A stretch of 64,000 nt of DNA from Campylobacter vicugnae (GTDB taxonomy: Bacteria; Campylobacterota; Campylobacteria; Campylobacterales; Campylobacteraceae), in NCBI RefSeq assembly GCF_002139875.1, contig NZ_CP018793.1, positions 930,001-994,000 on the forward strand, read 5' to 3'. The position numbers were made by a program, and so were the translations under genes. The first letter of the stretch is position 1; every line of letters begins with the position of its first letter. Positions 10,941 to 20,635 of this stretch are shown piece by piece. The notes below the pieces were generated by a model. It saw nothing but the letters and a program-made list of their open reading frames with translations. It was not told the origin of the DNA and made no database searches.

Positions 10941-12640
10941 ACAAGCTCTTTTAATTTGCCTAAAATTTCGCTAGAAGCGACTTTTTCTTTTATTAGACCA
11001 TCACGAATGATTAGTTCAACCTCATCATTAGCTAATCCTTTGCCTACTACTACACCAAATGGATTTCCAATCAGTTCAAAATCAGCTATTTTAACTCCAA
11101 ACCTTTCATCTCTATCATCTAATAATACCTCAATTCCAACACTCTCAAGCGCACTCTCAAGTTCTAGAGCAAATTTAGCCTGAGCTTCATCTTTGAAATT
11201 TGATACAATTATATGAACGCTAAATGGAGCGCACTCTTTTTTCCATACGCATCCTCTTTCATCATGGCTAGATTCTATCACAACTGCTTCTAATCTACTT
11301 ACGCCAATACCATAACAACCCATAATAAACGGCTTAGCTTTGCCATTTTCATCTAAAAATGTCGCATCCATCGCAGATGAATACTTATCTCCTAGCTGAA
11401 ATATATGACCAACTTCTATACCTTTAGTCATACTAAGAGTACCACCATCAAGTGCTTTATCTCCAGCCTTTACAGCTACTAAATCCTTAAATCTATCTTT
11501 ATTGAAATTTATAATACTTACACCAATTGCGTGATAATCTTTTTGATTTGCGCCACAAATCATCTCACTCTCACCATCAAGCTCATTATCAATATAGAAA
11601 TTGACCCCTTCAGGAAGACCAATTGGCCCACAATATCCAGCTACTAATCCAGCATTTTCAATCTCATCTGTATTAGCATCACATAGCTCTAATGCGCCAC
11701 AAGCATTTAGTGCTTTTGTCTCTTGAAGTTCATCATCTCCACGCAAGAAAAATATTACAATCTCACTTCTATCTTCATATATAGCCTTTTTAATAACAGC
11801 TTTGATAGTATAAAATGGATCAATCTTAAAAAACTCGCTAACTGCTGCAATAGTCGAACAATCTGGCGTATGAAATTTAAGCATTCCATTGCTTTGTGGG
11901 CGTTCTGCACTACAGGTGCGTTTAGCCCTTTTAGCAGCTTCAACATTTGCAGCATAATCTGAACTATCACTGATTAAAATATCATCTTCACCATTATCAG
12001 CAAGCACCATAAACTCTTTACTTCCACTACCACCAATAGCTCCACTATCAGCTTCAACACATCTAAAGTTTAAGCCAAGTCTAGTAAAAATCTTACTATA
12101 TGTTTTTTGCATAAGATCAAACTCACGCTTTAAATCATCATAACTTGAATGAAAGCTATAACTATCTTTCATTATAAACTCGCGACATCTTAAAAGACCA
12201 AATCTAGGTCTTGCCTCATCTCTAAATTTAAGTCCAATCTGATATAAATTCAAAGGCAGTTGTTTATAGCTATTTACTCTTCCGCGAACCATATCTACAA
12301 TGCTTTCTTCGTGTGTTGGCCCTAGAACAAAATCATTACCTTTTCTATCATTTAGCCTTAAAAGTTCGCTTCCAAATTTAAAAAATCTCCCACTTTGCTT
12401 CCACAACTCACTAGGCACTACAAAGCTCATAGATACTTCATTTGCACCTGCTTTATCCATCTCATCTCTTACGATATTTTCTATCTTTTTAAGCACCCTT
12501 TTACCAAGTGGCAAGAAGTTATAAAGTCCGCTACCAGTTTGTTGAATAAATCCAGCCCTAAGCAAAAACTGATGACTAGGCAAAGTAGCGTCCTTTGGAG
12601 CTTCTTTAAGTGTTGGGATATATAATTTGCTAAATTTCAT
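10937..12640 (-). CDS. proS: Prolyl-tRNA synthetase
   Basis: Class II aminoacyl-tRNA synthetase charging tRNA-Pro, cytoplasmic. The 567-residue bacterial-type protein has the N-terminal [24 protein letters not shown] region, motif 2 around [17 protein letters not shown], an inserted editing domain in the middle and motif 3 ([13 protein letters not shown]), then an anticodon-binding C-terminal domain. Its ATG uses the last base of the hemA stop (TAATG), so translation is coupled. The order hemC-proS-hemA-ispB is also found in Helicobacter pylori. Confidence 0.97.
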   Translation of the reverse strand: MKFSKLYIPTLKEAPKDATLPSHQFLLRAGFIQQTGSGLYNFLPLGKRVLKKIENIVRDEMDKAGANEVSMSFVVPSELWKQSGRFFKFGSELLRLNDRKGNDFVLGPTHEESIVDMVRGRVNSYKQLPLNLYQIGLKFRDEARPRFGLLRCREFIMKDSYSFHSSYDDLKREFDLMQKTYSKIFTRLGLNFRCVEADSGAIGGSGSKEFMVLADNGEDDILISDSSDYAANVEAAKRAKRTCSAERPQSNGMLKFHTPDCSTIAAVSEFFKIDPFYTIKAVIKKAIYEDRSEIVIFFLRGDDELQETKALNACGALELCDANTDEIENAGLVAGYCGPIGLPEGVNFYIDNELDGESEMICGANQKDYHAIGVSIINFNKDRFKDLVAVKAGDKALDGGTLSMTKGIEVGHIFQLGDKYSSAMDATFLDENGKAKPFIMGCYGIGVSRLEAVVIESSHDERGCVWKKECAPFSVHIIVSNFKDEAQAKFALELESALESVGIEVLLDDRDERFGVKIADFELIGNPFGVVVGKGLANDEVELIIRDGLIKEKVASSEILGKLKELV

Positions 12641-13902
12641 TACTCTTCCTCTTTTAGTTCTGTTTTATTAATTTTTATATCAAATAGATACTCTAATGCA
12701 TTAAGTATCTCATCATCATTTCTATCTTTTAATCTCATAGTAGGCGTATGTAAAAATGCTTTAAAAACTTGATGAACTAGCTTTCTAGCTTCATTTTCAT
12801 CACAGCACTTTATATATCCTTTTTTTATTGCTTTTTCTATCTCTTTTTGAGCTATATTTCTAGCTTTAAATCTTAATGCTTTAATAGCTGGAGTGCTATT
12901 TTGTGATGAACGCCACTTAAAAAACTCAGCCGTCATCTCTCCTACTATTGCATATGCTACGCCAGCTTGTTCCTCACGCAAATTTAAATTACTTTTTACT
13001 ATACTTTCTAAATCATCAACTGCATAAACACTTATATTATCATAGTAGCTAATATCAATATCTCTAGGCACAGCAATATCAAAAAAATATCGGTTAAACT
13101 CTACAATCTCTATAATCTCATCAGTGATAACAGGCATATTAGCACCAGTAGCACTAAAGATTAACTGATATCTATTTATCAACTCACCAAGACGCTCCCA
13201 GGACGCAATACTAGCTAGCTCGCCTAACTCACTTTGTAGCTGAGCAGCTCTATTTTGATCTCTATTTACTATTATTACATTTACTTTAGATGCTATTAAA
13301 TGCTTACACGCTAATGCACTCATCTGTCCAGCACCTACTACAACTGCAGTCATACCGCCTAAATTGCCATATATCTCTTTAGCTTTAGCTACTGCTACGC
13401 TTGAGACTGATACTGGATTTTTACTAATTGTAGTAGCAGCCCTAATCTTAGACGCACATTTAGCCCCAAAATGTATAGCATAGCTAATATTATCACCACA
13501 ATTACCATTGTCATATGCAAATTTAAATGCTTCTTTAAGCTGACCAGCAATTTGAGTCTCGCCAATAACCAAACTATCAAGGGAGCTAGCTACAGCAAAT
13601 AGATGATGAATAGCTCCATCATCTTCATAAACATCAGCCCTAAGCTCTAAAGCATCATATGGCACAAGAGTTAAAATTGAAATAGAGTTTAAAATATGTC
13701 TAATACACTCTTTTACATTAGCTATATATGCAAAAACTTCAACCCTATTACAAGTGCTAAGCACCATAGATTCAAAGATATTTTCATTAGCACTTAATAG
13801 ACGAAGCATCTCTTTTTTGCGACTCTCATCGCTAAATGATAGCTTCTCTCTAATACTGATATCTGTATTTTTATGCGTAAAGCTAATACTTATATAGTGC
13901 AT
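12640..13902 (-). CDS. hemA: Glutamyl-tRNA reductase
   Basis: First committed enzyme of C5 haem synthesis, reducing glutamyl-tRNA to glutamate-1-semialdehyde with NADPH. The 420-residue protein has the catalytic cysteine in STCNRVEVF (about residue 50), the S/G-rich [11 protein letters not shown] segment, a Rossmann NADPH site ([12 protein letters not shown]) and a C-terminal dimerisation helix domain. The start overlaps the ispB stop (TAATG). Unlike in enterics, there is no obvious haem-regulated leader here. Confidence 0.97.
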   Translation of the reverse strand: MHYISISFTHKNTDISIREKLSFSDESRKKEMLRLLSANENIFESMVLSTCNRVEVFAYIANVKECIRHILNSISILTLVPYDALELRADVYEDDGAIHHLFAVASSLDSLVIGETQIAGQLKEAFKFAYDNGNCGDNISYAIHFGAKCASKIRAATTISKNPVSVSSVAVAKAKEIYGNLGGMTAVVVGAGQMSALACKHLIASKVNVIIVNRDQNRAAQLQSELGELASIASWERLGELINRYQLIFSATGANMPVITDEIIEIVEFNRYFFDIAVPRDIDISYYDNISVYAVDDLESIVKSNLNLREEQAGVAYAIVGEMTAEFFKWRSSQNSTPAIKALRFKARNIAQKEIEKAIKKGYIKCCDENEARKLVHQVFKAFLHTPTMRLKDRNDDEILNALEYLFDIKINKTELKEEE

Positions 13903-14780
13903 TAAAACTCCCTATCTATCATACTTGAAACTATCTCTTTTAGTCCTTCATCGCTTACTGAGGCTATTGCTTTATACCCAAGCTCTTTGGCAAACTCTTT
14001 ACATTTATGAACGATATTAAACTCATCAAATTTACCTTTAATCCATTTGGTTTGATTCTCATCAAGCTCTTTACCCCATAGGCTTTTTAATATCTCTTTA
14101 TCATCTAGATTTAAAGCATTATATAAAAAGATATATGGAAGAGTTGTTTTGCCCTCTTTGTAATCACTAAATGCAGGTTTACCAAGAGTTGTCTCATCAG
14201 CACTAATATCTAATATATCATCAACTATTTGAAATGCTAGGCCTAAATTTCTGCCGTAATTTGCATATGAATCACTATCTATACCAGCTATTATAGCTGC
14301 ACTTTTAGCTGAAGCTTCTATTAAAACAGCAGTCTTTAGCTCAATCATCTTTAAATACTCATCTAAATTTGGGCTAAACTTAGAACCAAGATCTACATCC
14401 ATCATCTCTCCAATGCTTAAATCAAGAACTGCCTTAGATATAATTTTAGCAATTTGTGGATCTAAGCTTACAATCTCATAATATCCCTTAGAGTATAAAA
14501 TATCACCCAGCATAATGGAATTTTTAGAGCCATAAAGTGCATTTATACTAGGCTTACCGCGTCTAATAGTAGAATCATCTATTACATCATCATGCAATAA
14601 ACTTGCTAAGTGGATAAGCTCTATTACTGCACATAGCCTAAGTGAGATCTCATTTTGACCGGCTATTTTTAAGATTAGCTTACTTCGTAGTTTTTTGCCA
14701 CTACTTATCTTCTCAAACATATCAAGAGCTCTTGGATAGCCACACTCCTTGACAAATTCATGCAAAATCTTATCAACCAT
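13902..14780 (-). CDS. ispB: Trans-polyprenyl diphosphate synthase (octaprenyl-type)
   Basis: Extends farnesyl diphosphate with isopentenyl units to make the menaquinone side chain. Both aspartate-rich motifs are present: the first in LLHDDVIDDSTIRRGKP and the second in QIVDDILDIS. The 292-residue length is slightly short for the family but complete. AGGAAG precedes the ATG. It sits head-to-tail with hemA. Chain length cannot be read with certainty from the sequence. Confidence 0.93.
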   Translation of the reverse strand: MVDKILHEFVKECGYPRALDMFEKISSGKKLRSKLILKIAGQNEISLRLCAVIELIHLASLLHDDVIDDSTIRRGKPSINALYGSKNSIMLGDILYSKGYYEIVSLDPQIAKIISKAVLDLSIGEMMDVDLGSKFSPNLDEYLKMIELKTAVLIEASAKSAAIIAGIDSDSYANYGRNLGLAFQIVDDILDISADETTLGKPAFSDYKEGKTTLPYIFLYNALNLDDKEILKSLWGKELDENQTKWIKGKFDEFNIVHKCKEFAKELGYKAIASVSDEGLKEIVSSMIDREF

Positions 14781-14788
14781 AAATCTTC

Positions 14789-15217
14789 CTATCTATCTGG
14801 TATATACTCTATCTCAACCCTAGAAGCCTGATCCATTATATATGAATCCAAGACTACTGTCCCATCATAATGCCTATACTCTTTAAAATCCAAATATAGA
14901 TCTACACTATCTCTAAGTGGATCTTTGATAAAACCAAGAATAGGCTGATGATACATCTCTAGCCCTCTTCTAAGACTAAGCACTATCTGGCGTGGATAGT
15001 TTCTAAATTTAGTATGGACAACTAAATTAGTATTATCATAAAGTGTCCATGAAAACTCAAATTCATCACGAATTAAGTGAAGCCTATCTATTAAGATAAT
15101 CTTAGCTTTTTCATCTTTTTTAAGGATAAATTCCTTATAATGAGTCCATTTAGGTTGGGCACCAAGCAATAAACTAACGCAAAAAAATGGTAAAAGCCAA
15201 AGAGTTAATCTACTCAT
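14789..15217 (-). CDS. Conserved exported hypothetical protein (HP0241-like position)
   Basis: A 142-residue protein with a clear signal peptide (residues 1-19, ending LLLGAQ) and a beta-rich mature part. It occupies the place that a hypothetical gene has between ispB and the DUF2018 gene in H. pylori. No enzyme motif is visible. The start overlaps the end of the DUF2018 gene by eight bases. A periplasmic location is inferred; function unknown. Confidence 0.7.
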   Translation of the reverse strand: MSRLTLWLLPFFCVSLLLGAQPKWTHYKEFILKKDEKAKIILIDRLHLIRDEFEFSWTLYDNTNLVVHTKFRNYPRQIVLSLRRGLEMYHQPILGFIKDPLRDSVDLYLDFKEYRHYDGTVVLDSYIMDQASRVEIEYIPDR

Positions 15218-15470
15218 TTTGTGTTAAAATTTTCCCCGTAATATCTATATATATATCATTTAGTCCGCTCTCCATAATATCAGGATTTAATGCTTTAAAG
15301 CTATCTATTTGAGATTGTGTAATTCCACTACTCTCAGCTAACTCTCTTAAAGCCACAAGCTCACTAAATAAAATTTCAAGCTCATTTTCTACTATATTGC
15401 GATTTGCATTATAAACAATATCAAAAAACTTATCCCTAGGCTGACCACCAAAAATATCATCAAATATCAC
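15210..15470 (-). CDS. DUF2018 small protein (HP0242-like)
   Basis: An 86-residue helical acidic protein starting MIFDDIFGG, matching the epsilonproteobacterial DUF2018 family. The H. pylori member HP0242 forms an unusual intertwined, knotted homodimer (established knowledge). The start is GTG at 15470 with GGAG seven bases upstream. It lies between ftsK and the exported hypothetical gene. Role in the cell unknown. Confidence 0.75.
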   Translation of the reverse strand: MIFDDIFGGQPRDKFFDIVYNANRNIVENELEILFSELVALRELAESSGITQSQIDSFKALNPDIMESGLNDIYIDITGKILTQNE

Positions 15471-15487
15471 TATTTACTCCTATTAAA

Positions 15488-17602
15488 TTACCTAATTATA
15501 TCTCTTTGACCCTTACTGTTTGGCGGGGTGAGTACGCCATTTTGTTCTAATTGTTCGATTATACTTGCAGCTCTATTATAGCCTACTTTTAAGCGTCTTT
15601 GTAAGTAGCTAATTGAGGTTTTTTCTTCGCTTAATACTATACTTTTAGCCTCATCATATAACTCATCTATCTCACCGCTAAATTCTCCAACACCGCCGCT
15701 ACTACTAACACTATCATCTTTTAAAAAGCTATTTTCATATACTACGCTCTCTTGAGCTTTTAAAAACTCAGCTATATGATCAATCTCTTCTTCACTAGCA
15801 AATGGAGCATGTAACCTTACTATTCCAGGGCTTCCAGGAGGCGTAAAGAGCATATCTCCTCGCCCTAGCAGACTCTCAGCTCCCATCTGATCTAGTATAA
15901 CCTTGCTATCTACTTTTTGCCCTACTCTATAACTAATTCGGCTTGGTAAATTTGCTTTAATCAGCCCAGTTACTACATCTACGCTTGGGCGCTGAGTTGC
16001 TACTATTAGGTGAATCCCGCTAGCTCTAGCCATCTGTGCTAGTCGCCCGATATGAAACTCAACTTCTTTACCGCTTGTCATCATAAGATCAGCAAGTTCA
16101 TCGATGATAACTACGATAAATGGCAGAGTCTCACCTCCATCTTTTTTCATCTTTTCGTTATAGCTTTCTATATTTTTGGTGCGAGTTTGGCTCATTATTC
16201 TATACCTACGCTCCATCTCAGCAACTAAATTTGCAAGTACTGCTATAGCCTTTTTAGGCTCTGTTATTACTGGAGTTAATAGATGTGGAATATCATTATA
16301 CATACTAAATTCAAGCATCTTCGGATCTATCATTATTAAGCGTAAGGTCTTAGGTGAGTTGCGATATAATAGGCTTAATACCATCGCATTTATACCTACA
16401 CTCTTACCGCTTCCTGTAGTTCCTGCGATTAATAGATGTGGAAGTTTTTTAAGATCGGTTATAAATGGATCGCCTACTATATCCTTACCAAGGGCTAAAG
16501 TTAGCTCACTTTTAGCATTTTTATAGATATCGCTTTCTAAAATCTCTTTTAGATATATTGTCTCTATATTTTTATTTGGTATCTCTATACCTACTACATC
16601 TTTACCTGGAATTGGGGCTTGAATTCTAATAGTTTGAGCCTTTAAAGCCATAGCTAAGTCATCTTGGAGTGTTAAAATCTTGCTAACTTTAACATGTGCA
16701 GCAGGTTTAAACTCAAATGTAGTTACCACAGGTCCAGAGTATGTACGAACTACATCGCCATCTATTTTAAATCTTTTTAATTTATCTAAAAGATCAGCGA
16801 TTTTTTGATCTATTTCAGCCTCATTAATACTCTTGCTTCTCTTAGGCGGGTCTTTTAAAAAATCAAGGCTAGGTAGCTTAAAATCTTTTGGCTTTTCTAC
16901 TTTGCCCTTTTCTATCTGGTTTAAAAGCTCCTTATTTTCAGCTACTTCGCTAAGAATTATAGCGCCACTTGATGTGGATTTTGGCTCTTTAGGCTCATTT
17001 ATGTTTAGCTCATCATTTAAAATATTAGGCTCATTTTCTAAATTCTCATTTTTGCTAGTTTCAAGGTTAATTTCTAAGCTTGCAACATCATCATTGCTAT
17101 CTAGCATTTGAGGTTTTGATTTAGATTGCTCAAGCTTAGTAGGTTCTACTTCTTTAGCTTTTGGTTTTGCTTCTAGTTCAATTTTACTCTTAACAACAAA
17201 GGCTTTTTTAACCATTACATCTAGCCTATCATCAAAGGTAAGCCCACAAGCAATAAAAAATATCATAAGAATAAATATAAATGTTCCAGCACTTCCTATA
17301 ACGCTTCTAAGAGCTTCAGAGCTAAAGCCACCAACTACACCGCCAGCCATAGGATCAAACATAGAACAAAATAGCAAAAATGAGTAAAATAGCATTAGTG
17401 AGCCAATGATATTACCAGCTACTTTTAAGCTAAATTTTGTATAAGATTTATAAAGATTATAAACAGGATATAACAAAATAAATGGATAAAAATATGATGC
17501 ATAGCCAAATAGCCTTACATTATACCAGCCTAAGACACCGCCATAACTCCCTACAAATGAAGCATACGGAACGATAGTCGCTACACCAAGATATACAAGC
17601 AT
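15488..17602 (-). CDS. ftsK: DNA translocase FtsK
   Basis: Septum-anchored ATPase that pumps chromosomal DNA during division and activates Xer recombination at dif. Four hydrophobic segments occupy residues 1-125, then an acidic linker, the RecA-like motor with Walker A (GTTGSGKSV) and Walker B (VVIIDELADLM), and a C-terminal winged-helix gamma domain that reads KOPS-type sites. At 704 residues it is a short-linker FtsK. The ATG at 17602 lies inside the first hydrophobic helix. The frame stays open upstream through REIFLVIAVC to a possible ATT start at about 17638 that follows AAGGA, so the true N-terminus may be about 12 residues longer. Confidence 0.93.
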   Translation of the reverse strand: MLVYLGVATIVPYASFVGSYGGVLGWYNVRLFGYASYFYPFILLYPVYNLYKSYTKFSLKVAGNIIGSLMLFYSFLLFCSMFDPMAGGVVGGFSSEALRSVIGSAGTFIFILMIFFIACGLTFDDRLDVMVKKAFVVKSKIELEAKPKAKEVEPTKLEQSKSKPQMLDSNDDVASLEINLETSKNENLENEPNILNDELNINEPKEPKSTSSGAIILSEVAENKELLNQIEKGKVEKPKDFKLPSLDFLKDPPKRSKSINEAEIDQKIADLLDKLKRFKIDGDVVRTYSGPVVTTFEFKPAAHVKVSKILTLQDDLAMALKAQTIRIQAPIPGKDVVGIEIPNKNIETIYLKEILESDIYKNAKSELTLALGKDIVGDPFITDLKKLPHLLIAGTTGSGKSVGINAMVLSLLYRNSPKTLRLIMIDPKMLEFSMYNDIPHLLTPVITEPKKAIAVLANLVAEMERRYRIMSQTRTKNIESYNEKMKKDGGETLPFIVVIIDELADLMMTSGKEVEFHIGRLAQMARASGIHLIVATQRPSVDVVTGLIKANLPSRISYRVGQKVDSKVILDQMGAESLLGRGDMLFTPPGSPGIVRLHAPFASEEEIDHIAEFLKAQESVVYENSFLKDDSVSSSGGVGEFSGEIDELYDEAKSIVLSEEKTSISYLQRRLKVGYNRAASIIEQLEQNGVLTPPNSKGQRDIIR

Positions 17603-17730
17603 ACATACAGCTATAACAAGAAAAATCTCTCGTAAAATCGTAAATTCCTTAAATAAAAATCCGCTGATTATAGCAAAAATTTTGTTATATATTGCTTAGT
17701 TTTAGTAGTTTTATAGTAGCTATATCAAGT

Positions 17731-17763
17731 AGCCACCACCTTACCTTAAAGGCTTTGGTGGCT
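17731..17763. terminator. Hairpin downstream of flgL
   Basis: Arms AGCCACCA and TGGTGGCT enclose 17 nt between flgL and ftsK. The T run follows the stem on the plus strand (GGCTTTT) and not on the minus strand, so it is a weak terminator for flgL and may let some transcription continue into ftsK. Confidence 0.45.
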
Positions 17764-17782
17764 TTTAGGTTAATATTATAAA

Positions 17783-20554
17783 TTACATATAATTTAATAA
17801 GCTAATCTTGCCAATCATAGATGAAGTTTGTAGCATAGCTTCAAACTGCATAAGTTGCTGTTTGTAAATTAGCATAGTCTCACCTAAATCAGCTCCTATA
17901 ATATCACTTTTGACACTTTCTATATTGACAAACATCATATTAGCTCTAGTGCCTGAACTCTCTAATACATTGGTAAATGAACCTATTTGCGTATGGAGTT
18001 TATTTACATGGTCTTGGATATGGTCTATTCTTTTTAAAGCACCTTGAATTCCAGTAGTTCTAGCATCAGTACCATTAGGATTTCCTCTATAGCTACCCTC
18101 TCTTACTGCTGCAATCATATCATCTAAGTCTTTAAATATATCCACACTTGGCTCATCTATACTTATCATATTATTAGCTGTAAAGTTAAATAGCGAGCCT
18201 TCTACGCTAGAGTTAGCTTCTTTTCCAAACTCAGGCTTATCATCGCTAAACTCTTCAAAAATAGTAACTTCGATACCTGTTACAGTTTGACTCTTATCTG
18301 TAATTTGCATTTGACCTCTATAATTTAGCTCTACATTTACACCAGCAGAAGCTGCATCAACTGCTTTATTATAAGCTTCAAATCTACCAGTAGCATATAC
18401 AGGATCATTTATAACTATATCTTTTATATTTTTTAATATATTAACATCTGCTGCAGCAGCACCATTAAAAGCTGTATCAACTGCTTTATCAATTATTGTA
18501 TGAATTTCTGGGTCATTAATATTAGCTTTTAATTCTGATTTAACTGTGGTAGCATTTGGAATATTAGGTGGTAATGGAATAGTATTTACAGTATCAAACA
18601 ACTTCTTCATATTTTCATTAAAACCATTTGATATATCATCTTCAGGCATATTTCCAGCTGCTACCATAGCTACTATATCATTTATCTGCTTATAGCTAAT
18701 ATCATCAGCCGTGGTTACTACACCATCAGTTGTCTTAGTAGCTTCATTATATTTTCCTAGCATTATATTGCCTTGATATACCGGATTAGCTGGTGGATTT
18801 ACTGGATTACCATCTTGATCAACTTGAGTAATGCTTAGAGATGTAGCTGGTGGCGTAGCAGCTGATATAATGTCAGTAAATTGAATTTTTACCTCATAAT
18901 AATTGCCATTTTTAGATTTAATATGCATTGTCATATTACTATCAGGATTATCTTGCAATCCAGCTCCGGCTACATCTTTGATCTTTGTAGCATCTGTGGC
19001 AAATTCATTTTTGCCTTTTATTATTTGTGGGACAGAGCCTGTTAGGATATTATCTTTTTGTTCAAATTGTAATTTATTATAATCAGTTGCGTTATTTTTA
19101 GCTCCTAGAGTATCTTCAAATCCACTTTTTATAAATTCAGTTAGATATACCTTGCCATTTTTGACATTTTCTTCTATGGTAGCTAGGTCGCTTAACTCAC
19201 TTACATCTACCCATGAGCCATCTTTATCACGGACTTTAGTGCTAGACATTTCACGAACTTGATCAGCATCATTTGGATCAAAAGTTGTAAAGTCATTTGC
19301 ATCTATACCATTATTTCCAAGATCATTTAAATCTAGTGCAAATGGTGGATTACCGATATTTTGTACAACTTGATTATTAACTTGAAGTTGGTTAGTATTA
19401 TTTAAATTAATTGTATATGTTTGATTGTTGTTACCCACTGCTGTAATTTCAGTTATATTACCATCGGCGTCTTTTGTAGTTGTTATTTTATAATTACCAG
19501 ATGTAGCTGGGTCTATATTTATCTCATAATTGCCAACCTTATACTTCTCAGTTGATTGTTGCGGAGTAAGGCCAAATAGATGAAGTTCGGTCATTTGATT
19601 GCCATTTCTGATATCTTTGATCTCTATTTGACCACTATTATTCATAGTTACTTCTACTAGTTTATTTTTATTATCCTTATCATTGCCTAGAGCATAACCT
19701 ATATTATCTAGTAATCCTTGTATAGTTGAGTCTGGGGTCATTGTGATTTTAGTAGCAAATGTAGTGCCATCTGGTTTTCTACCTTGTAAGAAAAATGTAG
19801 TATCTTGATCAACTAATTTATCTTTTTCAAAATCGCCAGTTTCCATCTTATCAACTTTATTATACTCCTCACTTCTGTAATTCTCACCGATTAAATCTCT
19901 TAAATCATCTTCTACGCTTATATATTTTACTGCATCATTTGGATGTTCTAATTTATTATAGTGATTTATCAAATTTACATTTGTAGTTATAATTTTATTA
20001 TAGTCATTATCAGAACCTAAAAATAACGCCTCTCCATCAATATTGTATTGTGATGTTTGATTAGGGCCAATAACAGCCTTTATACTTTGGTCATTGCCAT
20101 GATAATTACCTAGACTATCTATAGGTTTAGTATCAAGAGCAGTTCCAGAAAATAGATATTGTCCATTTATCGTAGTATTTGCTATATCGATTAAATTTTG
20201 TTTAATTCCTTCTAGGTCATTGGCGATTGCGTTTCTAGATGTAGCATCGTGAATATCATTGGCAGCTTGGATTAATTTGGTTTTAAATTCAGTCAGTTTA
20301 AGCACAAAATCATTTAAAGCTTGGTCACTATTTTTAGAAAATTCAGTAGCTTTAAGTGTGCTAGTTTCTACTTGCTTGAGCAAATTACCTTCATACTCTA
20401 GCCTAGCAGCATCTACATATATAGCACTTCCTTCATATGAGTGTTGAATCTTAAGCCCTGAGCTAAAAGCTTGTTGCGATTGATACAATGTAGATGAGTT
20501 TTTTTGATAGTTATAGACATTGGTAAAGTTCATAAGCTGATTAGTGATACGCAT
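17783..20554 (-). CDS. flgL: Flagellar hook-filament junction protein FlgL (HAP3)
   Basis: Caps the hook and joins it to the filament, outside the cell after export by the flagellar type III apparatus. The flagellin-like D0/D1 ends are clear: the N-terminus begins MRITNQLMNFTNVYNYQ and the C-terminus ends TSSMIGKISLLNYM. At 923 residues it is far longer than the roughly 300 residues of enteric FlgL. The extra length is a large Asn/Asp-rich central region, as in other Campylobacter, which have FlgL beside FtsK. It is expressed from the sigma54 promoter at 20587, behind a leader hairpin that covers its ribosome site. Confidence 0.93.
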   Translation of the reverse strand: MRITNQLMNFTNVYNYQKNSSTLYQSQQAFSSGLKIQHSYEGSAIYVDAARLEYEGNLLKQVETSTLKATEFSKNSDQALNDFVLKLTEFKTKLIQAANDIHDATSRNAIANDLEGIKQNLIDIANTTINGQYLFSGTALDTKPIDSLGNYHGNDQSIKAVIGPNQTSQYNIDGEALFLGSDNDYNKIITTNVNLINHYNKLEHPNDAVKYISVEDDLRDLIGENYRSEEYNKVDKMETGDFEKDKLVDQDTTFFLQGRKPDGTTFATKITMTPDSTIQGLLDNIGYALGNDKDNKNKLVEVTMNNSGQIEIKDIRNGNQMTELHLFGLTPQQSTEKYKVGNYEINIDPATSGNYKITTTKDADGNITEITAVGNNNQTYTINLNNTNQLQVNNQVVQNIGNPPFALDLNDLGNNGIDANDFTTFDPNDADQVREMSSTKVRDKDGSWVDVSELSDLATIEENVKNGKVYLTEFIKSGFEDTLGAKNNATDYNKLQFEQKDNILTGSVPQIIKGKNEFATDATKIKDVAGAGLQDNPDSNMTMHIKSKNGNYYEVKIQFTDIISAATPPATSLSITQVDQDGNPVNPPANPVYQGNIMLGKYNEATKTTDGVVTTADDISYKQINDIVAMVAAGNMPEDDISNGFNENMKKLFDTVNTIPLPPNIPNATTVKSELKANINDPEIHTIIDKAVDTAFNGAAAADVNILKNIKDIVINDPVYATGRFEAYNKAVDAASAGVNVELNYRGQMQITDKSQTVTGIEVTIFEEFSDDKPEFGKEANSSVEGSLFNFTANNMISIDEPSVDIFKDLDDMIAAVREGSYRGNPNGTDARTTGIQGALKRIDHIQDHVNKLHTQIGSFTNVLESSGTRANMMFVNIESVKSDIIGADLGETMLIYKQQLMQFEAMLQTSSMIGKISLLNYM

Positions 20555-20557
20555 TTG

Positions 20558-20583
20558 CTCTCTCCTAAAAGTTTAGGAGAGAG
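20558..20583 (-). promoter_or_regulatory. flgL leader hairpin occluding the Shine-Dalgarno
   Basis: In the mRNA the arms CTCTCTCCTAAA and TTTAGGAGAGAG form a perfect 12-bp stem with a two-base gap, in practice a small tetraloop. The second arm contains AGGAG, the only good ribosome site, seven bases before the flgL ATG at 20554. It could limit FlgL synthesis or be opened by a protein or by translation factors. The pairing is seen in the sequence; the regulatory role is inferred. Confidence 0.6.
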
Positions 20584-20586
20584 CAA

Positions 20587-20603
20587 GCAAATAGCGTTCC
20601 AAA
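20587..20603 (-). promoter_or_regulatory. Sigma54 (RpoN) promoter of flgL
   Basis: The minus strand reads TGGAACGCTATTTGCTT, with the invariant -24 GG and -12 GC at correct spacing, and matches the Campylobacter sigma54 consensus TGGAAC-N5-TTGCTT. It lies 33 bases upstream of the flgL start. Expression should need RpoN and the FlgR activator. Confidence 0.88.
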
Positions 20604-20635
20604 TTTGAGTATTCTTGCAAAGGCAAGAGATTGAT

